Both the position numbers and the translations under genes were made by a program. Below, one piece after another: positions 50,011 to 58,152 of a stretch of 64,000 bases of DNA. The DNA lies in the NCBI GenBank assembly GCA_964646205.1, contig CAZYAZ010000003.1, forward strand, positions 1 through 64,000, written 5' to 3'. Position 1 is the first letter of the stretch, and every line of letters starts with the position of its first letter. The stretch comes from UBA8437 sp964646205. Its GTDB lineage: Bacteria > Planctomycetota > Planctomycetia > Planctomycetales > Planctomycetaceae. A model generated the notes under the pieces. That model saw nothing but the letters and a program-made list of their open reading frames with translations. It searched no databases and had not been told where the DNA came from.

Positions 50011-50730
50011 CTAGTGGAAGGCCGGCACTTCGGCGGTGTTCTCACCGTCGATCATCGCCTGCAGATGAGCGGCCACACGAGTAACAATCGTCTCGACGAT
50101 TGCTGCTCCGTTCTCGGCCGTGGCCGATAACGGTTCGGTGTCCTCCTGGTCTTCCATCGCGTCTTGCCGGACGTTCTCGGGAAAAACCGCCAGGGCAAAC
50201 GCGGTTTCGAATTCCTGGGCATGTCCCGGGAACCGACCGGTCTCCAGGTACGGAGCAACCGCTTCTTCGTCCAGGAAATCCCAGTAGCTGTGAAACTGCA
50301 AGTTGGTCTCCAGCCGCTGCAGGAACTGCCCCCAGATGCCCTCACAAGGCGCCACGTTGCCACCGTGGCCATTGAGCACCAGGATGTGCTCGAACCCCGC
50401 GTGGTGCATACTGCGGATCGTGTCGAACAGTACCGACAGCCAACTTCCGGGCATGGCCGAGAGCGTCCCGGGGTGACGCATGTGGTGCTCGCTGATCCCG
50501 ATGTTCATCGACGGAGCAACCAGCACTCCAGGATGCAATCGCTTGGCCACCTCGACCGAAACATGCATGCAACTTCGCCAGTCATGCTCCATTGCCAGGT
50601 GCTCGAGATGTTGTTCGGTCGCGGCCACCGGAATGATGCAAGCCTGCAACTCGCCTGCCTCCATCCGTTGACGAAATTCTCGACGCGAATGCTTGCCCAA
50701 CAACACCTGCTCATCTCTCACATCACTCAT
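50011..50730 (-). CDS. Creatininase-family amidohydrolase
   Basis: 239 residues with AGGAG upstream of the ATG at 50730. Creatininase/MftE-type metal-site motifs: VAATEQHLEHLAMEHD (the usual form is GxTEQHGPHLPxxTD; Leu-Glu replaces Gly-Pro), LNGHGGNVAP and the C-terminal AQEFETAFALAVFPE glutamate region. Members hydrolyse cyclic amides such as creatinine or formamidopyrimidines, or process peptides in cofactor synthesis. The substrate cannot be read here. A GNAT gene lies 60 bp upstream on the same strand. Confidence 0.88.
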   Translation of the reverse strand: MSDVRDEQVLLGKHSRREFRQRMEAGELQACIIPVAATEQHLEHLAMEHDWRSCMHVSVEVAKRLHPGVLVAPSMNIGISEHHMRHPGTLSAMPGSWLSVLFDTIRSMHHAGFEHILVLNGHGGNVAPCEGIWGQFLQRLETNLQFHSYWDFLDEEAVAPYLETGRFPGHAQEFETAFALAVFPENVRQDAMEDQEDTEPLSATAENGAAIVETIVTRVAAHLQAMIDGENTAEVPAFH

Positions 50731-50790
50731 CGCACCTGGCTCCTGTCTGTCTGGCTTGTACTCAACTCATCCGGCTTCTGACGATCCTCG

Positions 50791-51369
50791 TCAAACCGGG
50801 TGGAATTCGCCAGTATCCGCCCCCATCGAACCGCCCGTCCGGTCTGCATCAGGCAACATCTCCTCCATCACCACATAGCCACTCTGGGCCATTCCCAGTC
50901 CACGGTAGGTCGCCTGGGCAACCTCGTTCTCGTGCTCAACGTACAACCGCAACCCCACCACCGTGGCGTCCGCCAGGGCCTCGTCTCGGAGCACCCCGTA
51001 CAGGGAACGGAACACACCACGGCGACGGAACCCCGGTTCCACATAGACGCTCTGCAACCACCAAACCACCCCGTTCCGCCAGTCACTCCATTCCCAGGTG
51101 TGCATCAACGCGCCGACCACCTGCCGGTTGATCACCGCCACCAGGTAACGACCGGTGGGAACGGCCACGTCAGGTCCGTCGGGCAACACTGCCACAATCC
51201 CGGCACGAAGTGTTCCCGGGTCCAATTGTTTTCCCTCGGTCTCGTCGGCCATTTTCAAATTGAAGTCGACCAGCGTCTCGAGATCTTCCACCCGAGCTGC
51301 CCTCACTGAGATCTCGTTCTCCAGGACCACATCCTCTCCCCCGTCCAATTGCACGATTGACCCCATCAT
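50791..51369 (-). CDS. GNAT-family N-acetyltransferase
   Basis: 192 residues from the ATG at 51369. A GTG at 51480 with a better ribosome site (GGAG, 7 bp) would add 37 residues outside the fold. ISVRAARVEDLETLVDFN opens the GNAT fold near residue 20. The acetyl-CoA pyrophosphate-loop motif is VYVEPGFRRRGVFRSLY (Q/RxxGxG variant RRRGV). LYVEHENEVAQATYRGLGM forms the C-terminal part. It transfers an acetyl group from acetyl-CoA to an amine; the acceptor is unknown. It is probably co-transcribed with the creatininase-family gene. Confidence 0.87.
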   Translation of the reverse strand: MMGSIVQLDGGEDVVLENEISVRAARVEDLETLVDFNLKMADETEGKQLDPGTLRAGIVAVLPDGPDVAVPTGRYLVAVINRQVVGALMHTWEWSDWRNGVVWWLQSVYVEPGFRRRGVFRSLYGVLRDEALADATVVGLRLYVEHENEVAQATYRGLGMAQSGYVVMEEMLPDADRTGGSMGADTGEFHPV

Positions 51370-51684
51370 TCCGCTTTGTGTCCGGTCATTCAACTCGTAC
51401 CGGTTTCGCACACCAAGCCGTCTGGTCCGACCCACTCCGCCCGATTCTCTCGACCTCGCGTCCGGAAAGCGATCTTCCACAATTCCACTCCGTCAATCTG
51501 GCGATACATCCCTATGACCGACGGCCAGCACGCAGCCCAAACCGTAGTCGTTCACAACACCGAACCGTATTCCGAAAACCGGATATGCGGATCAATCGGG
51601 TCGTGCTTTCTGTATGGCGTTGGTCACGTCGACACTTGTCACGTCCCGAACCTACAGATCGGCATCAACCACGAAAGGACAGCA
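51370..51684. other. Divergent intergenic region
   Basis: 315 bp between the leftward GNAT gene and the rightward coiled-coil gene. It may contain the 5' end of the GNAT gene if the GTG at 51480 is used. It holds the rightward promoter at 51629-51658. No other gene is seen. Confidence 0.4.
51629..51658 (+). promoter_or_regulatory. Putative promoter of the membrane coiled-coil gene
   Basis: TCGACA (51629-51634), 18-bp spacer, TACAGA (51653-51658). The start would be near 51665, which fits only the GTG start at 51685 and not the earlier in-frame starts. Confidence 0.45.
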
Positions 51685-52914
51685 GTGCAAGGTCAATTCG
51701 CCCACCACGACGTCAGCAACACCACGATCGACCCCCTCTCCACCACCGACGACGCCACCAACGACCGGTCACACACTCGACGAACCTGGTGGATTGCCGC
51801 TGCGGCGGTTCTTATGGGACTAGTGGGAATCCAGATGCTGGTGACCCAACCGTTGGCTCATCGACTCGAGAGCATGCAACGGGATCTGGCCCAGGTCGAA
51901 CGAGACATGGTCGAACTCGTGGGAGCCGGCAACGGGGCCTGGGAAACCAACAATCTGTTGACGAGCCTGCGAGATCAATCCGACCAGATGGACGCCGCAC
52001 GCGATGCCATCGAGACCATCGATGGGTTTCGCGATCAGGTCCAGGAGCAGGCCGTCGGTGCCGATACCGCCCGAGACGTCGTGGGACAGCTGGCTGCATT
52101 GCAGAGCCGCCTCATTGAGAACGGTGCCGCGACCCAGCGGGCGACAGCCGAGTTGAACCGGCTGGTCCAACTGCGGAACCTCGCATCCGCCGGAGCCAGC
52201 AAAACCAACCGGGCCGTAGCAGAAATCACCCGGCTCCAGCAGGTTGCCGCCGACCTCGACCTCGCTCATGATTCCATCGACAAATTGGTGAGCTTGCGAA
52301 ACGCCATCCTGGCCGGGGCCACCGACGCCGACGAGGCCCGCGTGGCACTCGACCGACTCGTCGTGATCCAGGACACCCTCAACACCCACTCGGCCGATGT
52401 CGCGGTCGCTCGCAAGAACCTCGGACAACTTCTCACCCTCGAAGAGTCACTCCGAACCCGTTCGGATGACATCGCCGACGCGGTGGAAGCTCTCGAAGTG
52501 CTTACCGATCTTCAGCACGATATCCGCAACCACGTCGAATCGATGCGGGGGATGCGGCGAGACTTGATGGAGGTCGTCCTGTTGCAGAGCACCGTGGCAC
52601 GAGTGACAGCCATGCTGGAACCGTTGACTGAATTGACCAGCCTGAGACGACTCAATGGTGACGAGATCCGAGCAGCGGCGCGGTCGATCTCGCGACAACG
52701 TTCCACCGCCTCGCGGGTGATTCCCGAGAGTTCGCCCGAGCAACAGGTCAAATCCACTCGAACAGCCGGGTCGACCGGGAGTTCTTCCGACCAACAACGT
52801 CAAACCAAAAACAGGACAGGTTTGTTCGATGGAACCGACGGCCTGGGAATCGACCGTTTCGTTCCAACTCCCGCTGCGGACACATCGCTGAGAGGAGACA
52901 AATCGACTCGGTGA
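51685..52914 (+). CDS. Single-pass membrane protein with long coiled-coil domain
   Basis: 409 residues from GTG 51685 (AAAGGA upstream). The earlier open frame overlaps the GNAT 5' region and is not used here. A hydrophilic Thr/Asp N-terminus of about 35 residues precedes a membrane helix (WWIAAAAVLMGLVGIQMLV, residues about 35-55). About 300 residues of Ala/Leu/Asp/Arg-rich heptads follow, with recurring LxxLxxLRNLxxAGAS-like units of about 33 residues (LNRLVQLRNLASAGAS, IDKLVSLRNAILAGAT). A disordered Ser/Arg/Gln tail ends it. It resembles methyl-accepting or tether-type coiled coils without a signalling tip. Function unknown. Confidence 0.72.
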   Translation: MQGQFAHHDVSNTTIDPLSTTDDATNDRSHTRRTWWIAAAAVLMGLVGIQMLVTQPLAHRLESMQRDLAQVERDMVELVGAGNGAWETNNLLTSLRDQSDQMDAARDAIETIDGFRDQVQEQAVGADTARDVVGQLAALQSRLIENGAATQRATAELNRLVQLRNLASAGASKTNRAVAEITRLQQVAADLDLAHDSIDKLVSLRNAILAGATDADEARVALDRLVVIQDTLNTHSADVAVARKNLGQLLTLEESLRTRSDDIADAVEALEVLTDLQHDIRNHVESMRGMRRDLMEVVLLQSTVARVTAMLEPLTELTSLRRLNGDEIRAAARSISRQRSTASRVIPESSPEQQVKSTRTAGSTGSSSDQQRQTKNRTGLFDGTDGLGIDRFVPTPAADTSLRGDKSTR

Positions 52915-52944
52915 GCAAGCCGCACACAGGCGGCCACATGCCGC

Positions 52945-52973
52945 TTGAGTCGCTGCGGTTCGACCACTACTAT
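52945..52973 (+). promoter_or_regulatory. Putative promoter of the fatty-acid-like cluster
   Basis: TTGAGT (52945-52950), 17-bp spacer, TACTAT (52968-52973). The start would be near 52980, about 73 nt before the first dehydratase gene. Confidence 0.55.
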
Positions 52974-53022
52974 TAACGTTTATCACGACCACGCCGACGT
53001 TGGGAACAGGCTGGGACATCGC

Positions 53023-53039
53023 GAACCGCGACGCGGTTC
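53023..53039. promoter_or_regulatory. Perfect 8-1-8 inverted repeat before the fatty-acid-like cluster
   Basis: GAACCGCG-A-CGCGGTTC lies between the promoter and the ribosome site (GGAGG at 53044-53048). It is a good operator candidate and has the same 8-1-8 geometry as the dyad at 27757-27773. Confidence 0.5.
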
Positions 53040-53052
53040 ACTCGGAGGCGTC

Positions 53053-53568
53053 ATGCGTTTCGCGTTGGTGGACAGGATTGTCTCGCTCGAACGGGGCGAA
53101 TCGATCTCGACGGTCAAGAACCTGTCCCTGTCCGAGGAATACTTGGCCGATCATTTTCCCGGTTTTCCCGTTCTGCCGGGTGTGTTGATGCTCGAGGCAC
53201 TGGTCCAAAGCGGCGCATGGTTGATGCGAGATGCCGAAGACTTCCATTACAGCACGATTCTGCTCAAACAGGCCAAGGCGCTGAAGTTCAACAACTTTGT
53301 CACTCCAGGACGTACACTGTGTGTGACGGCCACCGTCCACAAAAAAGAGGATCAGGACTGGATCTTCAAGGCCCGCGGTACCGTCGACGACGTTTCGGCA
53401 GTCTCGGCCCGTATCACTCTCGGACAATTCAACCTCTCTGATCAAGATCCCTCTCTGGCTGCTGCCGACCAGAGAACCATCGACCACATGCGAAGTCTCT
53501 TTGAACAACTCTGGCAACCCGGCACTCAGGCAGCGGCCCCCGAGACCGTTGCGAAAGCTTCACAATAG
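53053..53568 (+). CDS. 3-hydroxyacyl-ACP dehydratase, FabZ/FabA-like (first copy)
   Basis: 171 residues from the ATG at 53053 with GGAGG upstream. Hot-dog fold with the FabZ active-site segment ADHFPGFPVLPGVLMLEALVQ: His34 and Glu48 are the catalytic pair. The mid-region FNNFVTPGRTLCVTATV matches the second hot-dog strand set. It removes water from 3-hydroxyacyl-ACP. The C-terminal 25 residues are Ala/Gln-rich and beyond the domain. It heads a cluster with FabG, ACP, a second dehydratase and FabF. Confidence 0.9.
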   Translation: MRFALVDRIVSLERGESISTVKNLSLSEEYLADHFPGFPVLPGVLMLEALVQSGAWLMRDAEDFHYSTILLKQAKALKFNNFVTPGRTLCVTATVHKKEDQDWIFKARGTVDDVSAVSARITLGQFNLSDQDPSLAAADQRTIDHMRSLFEQLWQPGTQAAAPETVAKASQ

Positions 53569-53646
53569 ACTCAGCGATTTTCCTCACCCGGATCGATCTC
53601 GGATCGGTCCAGAGCCATCCACGACGATCAACACAAGGCGCGATTC

Positions 53647-54399
53647 ATGAAGTTGGCGGGAAAGACGGCCCTGGTGACTGGCGGCAGCCGAGGTATCGGC
53701 CGAGGCATCGTCTGGGAACTGGCGCGCGAAGGCGCCAAGGTGGCCTTCGTCTACCGATCCAACACGGAAGCGGCCGACCAACTGGTCAAGGATCTCGAGT
53801 TGGACCAGCGGGAGGTGATGGCGATCCAGGCAGACGTTGCGGACCCGGAATCGGCCGGTACCGTGGTCGAGAGCGTGATCGAGGCGTGGGAACGAATCGA
53901 CATCCTGGTCAACAACGCGGGAATCATCCGTGATGGTTTGCTGGCGACAATGGACCACGACCAGTGGCAGGACGTCATCGACACCAACCTCGGAAGCGTT
54001 TATCGCTTCAGCCACGCGGTGACGCGGCCAATGATGTCACAACGTCACGGACGAATCATCAATATCTCTAGTGTGGCCTCGCACTTCGGCAATCCCGGCC
54101 AGGCCAACTACGCGGCCAGCAAGGGAGGAATCGAGGGAATGACCAGGTGCCTGGCGACCGAACTGGGACGCCGGGGGATCACCGTCAACGCCGTCGCGCC
54201 GGGTTTCATCGAAACAGACATGACCGAAGCGATCCGCAATATGGCGGAAGCCGAAATCGTCAAGAAGGTGTCATGCCGACGCCTGGGACGTCCCGAAGAC
54301 ATCGCACACGCGACAGTCTTCCTGGCCAGTGACGAAGCGTCATACGTCACCGGGCACGTGCTGGTCGTCGACGGAGGACTTACACTCGGAGGACTCTGA
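53647..54399 (+). CDS. fabG: 3-oxoacyl-ACP reductase FabG-like (short-chain dehydrogenase)
   Basis: 250 residues, standard SDR length. NADPH motif TGGSRGIGRGI near residue 12, NNAGIIRDGLL near residue 89, catalytic Ser in NISSVASHFGN, YAASKGG for the Tyr/Lys pair, and the PGFIETDMTEA loop typical of FabG. It reduces the 3-oxoacyl intermediate in the cluster's chain-extension cycle. It starts 78 bp after the first dehydratase. Confidence 0.92.
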   Translation: MKLAGKTALVTGGSRGIGRGIVWELAREGAKVAFVYRSNTEAADQLVKDLELDQREVMAIQADVADPESAGTVVESVIEAWERIDILVNNAGIIRDGLLATMDHDQWQDVIDTNLGSVYRFSHAVTRPMMSQRHGRIINISSVASHFGNPGQANYAASKGGIEGMTRCLATELGRRGITVNAVAPGFIETDMTEAIRNMAEAEIVKKVSCRRLGRPEDIAHATVFLASDEASYVTGHVLVVDGGLTLGGL

Positions 54400-54521
54400 A
54401 ATAGTCCGCTCGACAAAACGCTCGAGGATACAGCGGGCCTCGAGAATCGCAGTTCACACAACCGCTTATTGAATCTGAACGTTACGAAACGACAACAAGA
54501 CCGAGGCTGGGAGAGGTCGGA

Positions 54522-54917
54522 ATGGCAACCAACGAAGAAATCCTCACTAAGATCCAAGAGATCCTTGCAGACGCCCTGGGAGCTGACGAAGACGAGGTCT
54601 CATCCTCGGCGACTCTCGTCGGAGATCTCGGAGCCGAGTCAATTGATTTCCTCGACATCGTCTTCAACCTCGAAAAGGTATTCGATATCAAGATCAAGCG
54701 AGGCGAACTGTTTCCCGAGAACCTCGCGGCCGAGGGAGAGGGACTGGCCGCTGATGGGGTCGTCACCGAGAACGGACTGGCCAAGCTCCGTGAACGGTTG
54801 CCCTACGCGAACATTGACGCCTTTGCTGCCGATCCACAGGTCGAGAACATCCAGGACCTGTTCACCGTCGACATGCTCGTCAAGTTCGTCGCCGCCAAGC
54901 AAGCCTCCGGCGAATAG
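54522..54917 (+). CDS. Acyl carrier protein with an inserted segment
   Basis: 131 residues, about 50 longer than normal ACP. Helix I and loop: ILTKIQEILADALGADEDEV. The phosphopantetheine site is LGAESIDFLDIVFNLE with Ser40. After FDIKIKRGELF, a segment of about 45 residues (GEGLAADGVVTENGLAKLRE and on) is inserted before the final helix IQDLFTVDMLVKFVAAK. The insert replaces the short helix III region and may shape partner choice. GGAGAGG precedes the ATG. It lies between FabG and the second dehydratase. Confidence 0.88.
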   Translation: MATNEEILTKIQEILADALGADEDEVSSSATLVGDLGAESIDFLDIVFNLEKVFDIKIKRGELFPENLAAEGEGLAADGVVTENGLAKLRERLPYANIDAFAADPQVENIQDLFTVDMLVKFVAAKQASGE

Positions 54918-54935
54918 TCTCGGGCCACACCTGCC

Positions 54936-55466
54936 ATGCGATGGATCTGGATCGACCGTTTCGAAGAACTCGTCAAGGGGACCTCAGCCCGCGCCATCAA
55001 GAACGTGACGCTGGCCGAGGATCACCTGCACGACCACTTCCCCGGGTTCCCCGTGATGCCCGCCAGCCTGATGCTGGAAGGCATGGCCCAGACCGGGGGA
55101 ATCCTGCTGGGTGACCTTCACGACTTCCAGCATATCGTGATCCTGGCCAAGGTGCCCAAGGTCACCTACCACAGTTGGGCTGTTCCCGGCGACACACTCG
55201 TCTATGACGCGACGTTGCTGGATGAGCGTCCCGAGGGTGGAACCGTCTCGGTCAGCGCCACCGTCGGCTCAAGGTTGGTCGCGGAAGCCGAGATTGTCTT
55301 TGTGCACCTCGATGAAAACGACCCGGAACTGGGAAGTATCGACCAAAAAAACTTTGTGTTCTCGATGAAACTGATGGGAGTCATGGAGGTCGGTCGAGCC
55401 GGTTCCGGTAAAGATCCTGACGGTGAACTCACCGACGAGACCAGCCCCGAAATTGACAACTCCTAA
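54936..55466 (+). CDS. 3-hydroxyacyl-ACP dehydratase, FabZ/FabA-like (second copy)
   Basis: 176 residues, 18 bp after the ACP. The active-site segment is HDHFPGFPVMPASLMLEGMAQ, with His34 and Glu48 at the same positions as in the first copy, but PAS replaces the PGV loop. YHSWAVPGDTLVYDATLL matches the family's later strands. The C-terminal 35 residues are acidic and outside the hot dog. Having two dehydratases suggests different chain lengths, or a FabA-like isomerase role for one of them, which is inference. Confidence 0.88.
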   Translation: MRWIWIDRFEELVKGTSARAIKNVTLAEDHLHDHFPGFPVMPASLMLEGMAQTGGILLGDLHDFQHIVILAKVPKVTYHSWAVPGDTLVYDATLLDERPEGGTVSVSATVGSRLVAEAEIVFVHLDENDPELGSIDQKNFVFSMKLMGVMEVGRAGSGKDPDGELTDETSPEIDNS

Positions 55467-55596
55467 CCCCGACACCGCCTCTCCCCCAAGTTCTCATCGG
55501 TCCACCCTTCATTTCGACGCCCCCTGCCTGTTACACTCTTCCCGTGCCTTGGGAACCACTGACGTTTCCCAACCCGGTTCCCCACTTTCTCCTGCC

Positions 55597-55609
55597 CGAG
55601 GTCACCTCG
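55597..55609. promoter_or_regulatory. Dyad overlapping the ribosome site of the ketosynthase gene
   Basis: CGAGGT-C-ACCTCG ends two bases before the ATG at 55611 and includes the GAGG ribosome-binding bases, so a hairpin could mask initiation. Confidence 0.3.
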
Positions 55610-55610
55610 A

Positions 55611-56918
55611 ATGAGACATCGTGTCGTGGTGACAGGCATCGGGTGTGTGACACCACTCGGCAATAATGTCGAACAGATGTGGGACTCGCTGCGACGTTGC
55701 GCCAACGGTGTCGGTCCGATCACGCATTTTCCCGCCGACGACTTTCCGACCCGGTTCGCCGCCGAGGTCAAGGACTTCTCTATCGCGGACTACGTGGACG
55801 ATCCCGAGCGGTTCGTTCATTCCAGCCCCAATATCCTTTATGCAATTGGGGCAGCCAGTCAGGCGATGGCCGACAGCGGATTGGGTGACGGTGATTTCCA
55901 ACCACCACGATTCGGCGTCTACCTCGGTGCCGGAGAAGGCGGCCAGGATTTTGAGCGTTACATGTCGGTGATTGCCAGATCCCGTGCCGACAACAACGGC
56001 GAGCAAGACGCGGGGGAAGCAGTCGATGTCGAGAAGTTCGTTCGCTTCGGCCTGCAGACGATGGAACCCCAGAGCGAACTGGAACAGGAACCCAATCGAC
56101 CGGCAGGTCACCTCGCCGGACTGTTCAACGCTCAGGGCCCGAACATGAACTGTTTGACTGCCTGTGCGGCGTCAAGCCAGGCAATCGGCGAAGCCACCGA
56201 GTTGATTCGACGCGGCGACGTCGACGTGATGCTGTCCGGTGGTGCTCACAGCATGATTCACCCTTTCGGAGTCACCGGTTTCAGCCTGCTCACGGCACTC
56301 TCGACTCACAATGAAGATCCCGCTGCAGCGAGCCGTCCCTTCGATCTCAATCGTGACGGCTTCGTGCTCGGCGAAGGGTCGGGCATGTTGGTGCTGGAAG
56401 AACTGGAACACGCCCGCGCCCGCGGAGCCCACATCCACGGCGAAATCCTCGGCTATGGTTCGACCGCCGATGCCTACCGCATCACAGACATTCATCCCGA
56501 GGGACGCGGAGCCACGGCCTGCATCAAGATGGCGCTCAAGGACGCGGGCATCAACCGCGACGACCTGCAGTACATCAACGCACACGGCACCAGCACCAAG
56601 GTCAACGACAAGGTCGAAACCATGGCGGTGCGAAACACGCTGGAAGCCGATGCCGATTCGACGCCGGTTTCGAGCATCAAGAGTATGATGGGACACCTGA
56701 TCGCAGCGGCCGGGAGTGTCGAAGCAATCACCTGCCTGCTCGCAATTCGTGACAACGTGCTGCCACCAACAAGAAACTACGAGACACCCGATCCCGACTG
56801 TGACCTGGATTATGTTCCGAACGAGGCTCGCGAGGCCCCGTTGCAACGGACGTTGTCCAACAGTTTCGGTTTCGGTGGACAGAACATTTCCTTGGTTCTT
56901 TCGGAGTTCAACGGCTAA
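55611..56918 (+). CDS. 3-oxoacyl-ACP synthase II (FabF/KAS)-like
   Basis: 435 residues. The thiolase-fold ketosynthase has its catalytic triad intact: Cys185 in TACAASSQA, His in INAHGTSTKVND, and His in MGHLIAAAGSVEA, plus the C-terminal FGFGGQN. N-terminal VVVTGIGCVTPLG. It condenses malonyl-ACP with acyl-ACP. The length and all residues are normal for FabF. Residues about 105-165 hold an enlarged, charged loop (ADNNGEQDAGEAVDVEKF). Such FabF-like enzymes outside the core fab operon often serve special lipids or polyenes. No malonyl transferase, FabH or FabI lies here, so it must borrow these from elsewhere. Confidence 0.93.
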   Translation: MRHRVVVTGIGCVTPLGNNVEQMWDSLRRCANGVGPITHFPADDFPTRFAAEVKDFSIADYVDDPERFVHSSPNILYAIGAASQAMADSGLGDGDFQPPRFGVYLGAGEGGQDFERYMSVIARSRADNNGEQDAGEAVDVEKFVRFGLQTMEPQSELEQEPNRPAGHLAGLFNAQGPNMNCLTACAASSQAIGEATELIRRGDVDVMLSGGAHSMIHPFGVTGFSLLTALSTHNEDPAAASRPFDLNRDGFVLGEGSGMLVLEELEHARARGAHIHGEILGYGSTADAYRITDIHPEGRGATACIKMALKDAGINRDDLQYINAHGTSTKVNDKVETMAVRNTLEADADSTPVSSIKSMMGHLIAAAGSVEAITCLLAIRDNVLPPTRNYETPDPDCDLDYVPNEAREAPLQRTLSNSFGFGGQNISLVLSEFNG

Positions 56919-57020
56919 CGAGACCAGGCTGGGAAACGGTCTCGCAAGTCGCGACGAAATCACATTCGACTGGGTCCGGCTCCCGCCCCACGGCGGTAGT
57001 CGTCGCGTTGGAGAAAATCC

Positions 57021-58022
57021 GTGTTGTGGGTCACAATTCTGGGATCAACCGTGGTTGGTCTAATCGTACTCGAGTTGGTGTTTCAAGCCATCCTCGTCCG
57101 CCTGATCGTTCCGTGGTTCGAAAATGGGCCTCCGTTTCAGGTGCCCTACTCCGACGAGGACCCGCGGGCCGATCGTTTCGAGATCGACACGGCCGACGGG
57201 CTGCAACTCCAGGGCACCCTCTACCATCACCACGACCGCACCCCGCGGGGCGTCATTGTCTTTTGCCACGAATTCACAGGATCCCAATGGACCGCAATGG
57301 CCTATTGCGAAGGCCTGTTCGCGGCCGGCTTCGACATCCTCGCCTTCGATTTCCGCAACCACGGCTCCAGTGACATTCAGCCCGGCTATGTGCCACTGCA
57401 TTGGCTCAGCGATCACGAGATGACCGACATCCAGGCGGCAATCGATTATGCCGCAGCACGCCCCGAACTGGCCGGGTTGCCGATCGGACTTTATGGTGTC
57501 AGTCGTGGAGCCGGAGCAGCCCTGGTGGCCGCAGCGCAAAACCCCGCCATCGAGGCCGTTGCCAGCGATGGAGGTTACGGAACCAACACCCTGATGCAGT
57601 TCCACACGCCCCGCTGGGCCTTGCTGGTGGTCCCGGCCTGGGTCTACAACCTGATCCCCTGGTGGCACTCGTTGCTGACCCTCGCGCTGGTCCGCCGGTG
57701 GAGCCAGAAACGCCGCGGCGTCCCGTTCACCCCTGTGGAACGCTGGTTGCCCCGGCTGGCAACTCGGGAAGTGCTGCTGATCTCCGGAGGCAGTGACAAC
57801 TACGTTGTGCCCGAGGTGACTCGCAAGCTTCACTCGTTGATCGGTGATCGCTGCCAGGAACCGTGGATCGTCCCTCGTGCCAAGCACAACCGGGGTCGTA
57901 CGGCGGCACCGGTGGAATACGACCAACGGCTGGTCGATTTCTTTGGAGCTATGCCGGGAGCCGAAGAGACGGCATCGGAAGTCGCAAACCTGCCGGAGCC
58001 GACTCCTGTGGTCGTCGACTGA
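57021..58022 (+). CDS. Membrane-anchored alpha/beta hydrolase
   Basis: 333 residues from GTG 57021 with GGAG upstream. The N-terminal membrane helix (VTILGSTVVGLIVLELVFQAIL) is followed by the hydrolase fold: oxyanion region VIVFCHEFTGS, GFDILAFDFRNHG, nucleophile elbow YGVSRGAGAA (GxSxG), acid in SGGSDNYV and His in RAKHNRG. It is likely an esterase, lipase or thioesterase at the membrane. It lies 102 bp after the ketosynthase on the same strand and might release or transfer the acyl product. That link is inference from position. Confidence 0.87.
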   Translation: MLWVTILGSTVVGLIVLELVFQAILVRLIVPWFENGPPFQVPYSDEDPRADRFEIDTADGLQLQGTLYHHHDRTPRGVIVFCHEFTGSQWTAMAYCEGLFAAGFDILAFDFRNHGSSDIQPGYVPLHWLSDHEMTDIQAAIDYAAARPELAGLPIGLYGVSRGAGAALVAAAQNPAIEAVASDGGYGTNTLMQFHTPRWALLVVPAWVYNLIPWWHSLLTLALVRRWSQKRRGVPFTPVERWLPRLATREVLLISGGSDNYVVPEVTRKLHSLIGDRCQEPWIVPRAKHNRGRTAAPVEYDQRLVDFFGAMPGAEETASEVANLPEPTPVVVD

Positions 58023-58062
58023 GACGCACACGAGCGCGACTCTTCAGGCCACCGGTGGGTTC

Positions 58063-58092
58063 TTGACGATACTGCCGAGCGGCTGATACGGT
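58063..58092 (+). promoter_or_regulatory. Putative promoter of the FHA-protein gene
   Basis: TTGACG (58063-58068), 18-bp spacer, TACGGT (58087-58092), about 60 nt before the ATG at 58153. Confidence 0.45.
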
Positions 58093-58152
58093 GAACTCAG
58101 ACGGTCACACGGGTGGCCTGCACATCGAGCGGGCCGGGCAACAGGGTGGTCC

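Noticed and set aside
53053..58022. Interpreting the fab-like cluster as a ladderane pathway
   Set aside because: No radical SAM enzyme, desaturase-like or other ladderane-linked gene is present. The shared gene types are too generic.
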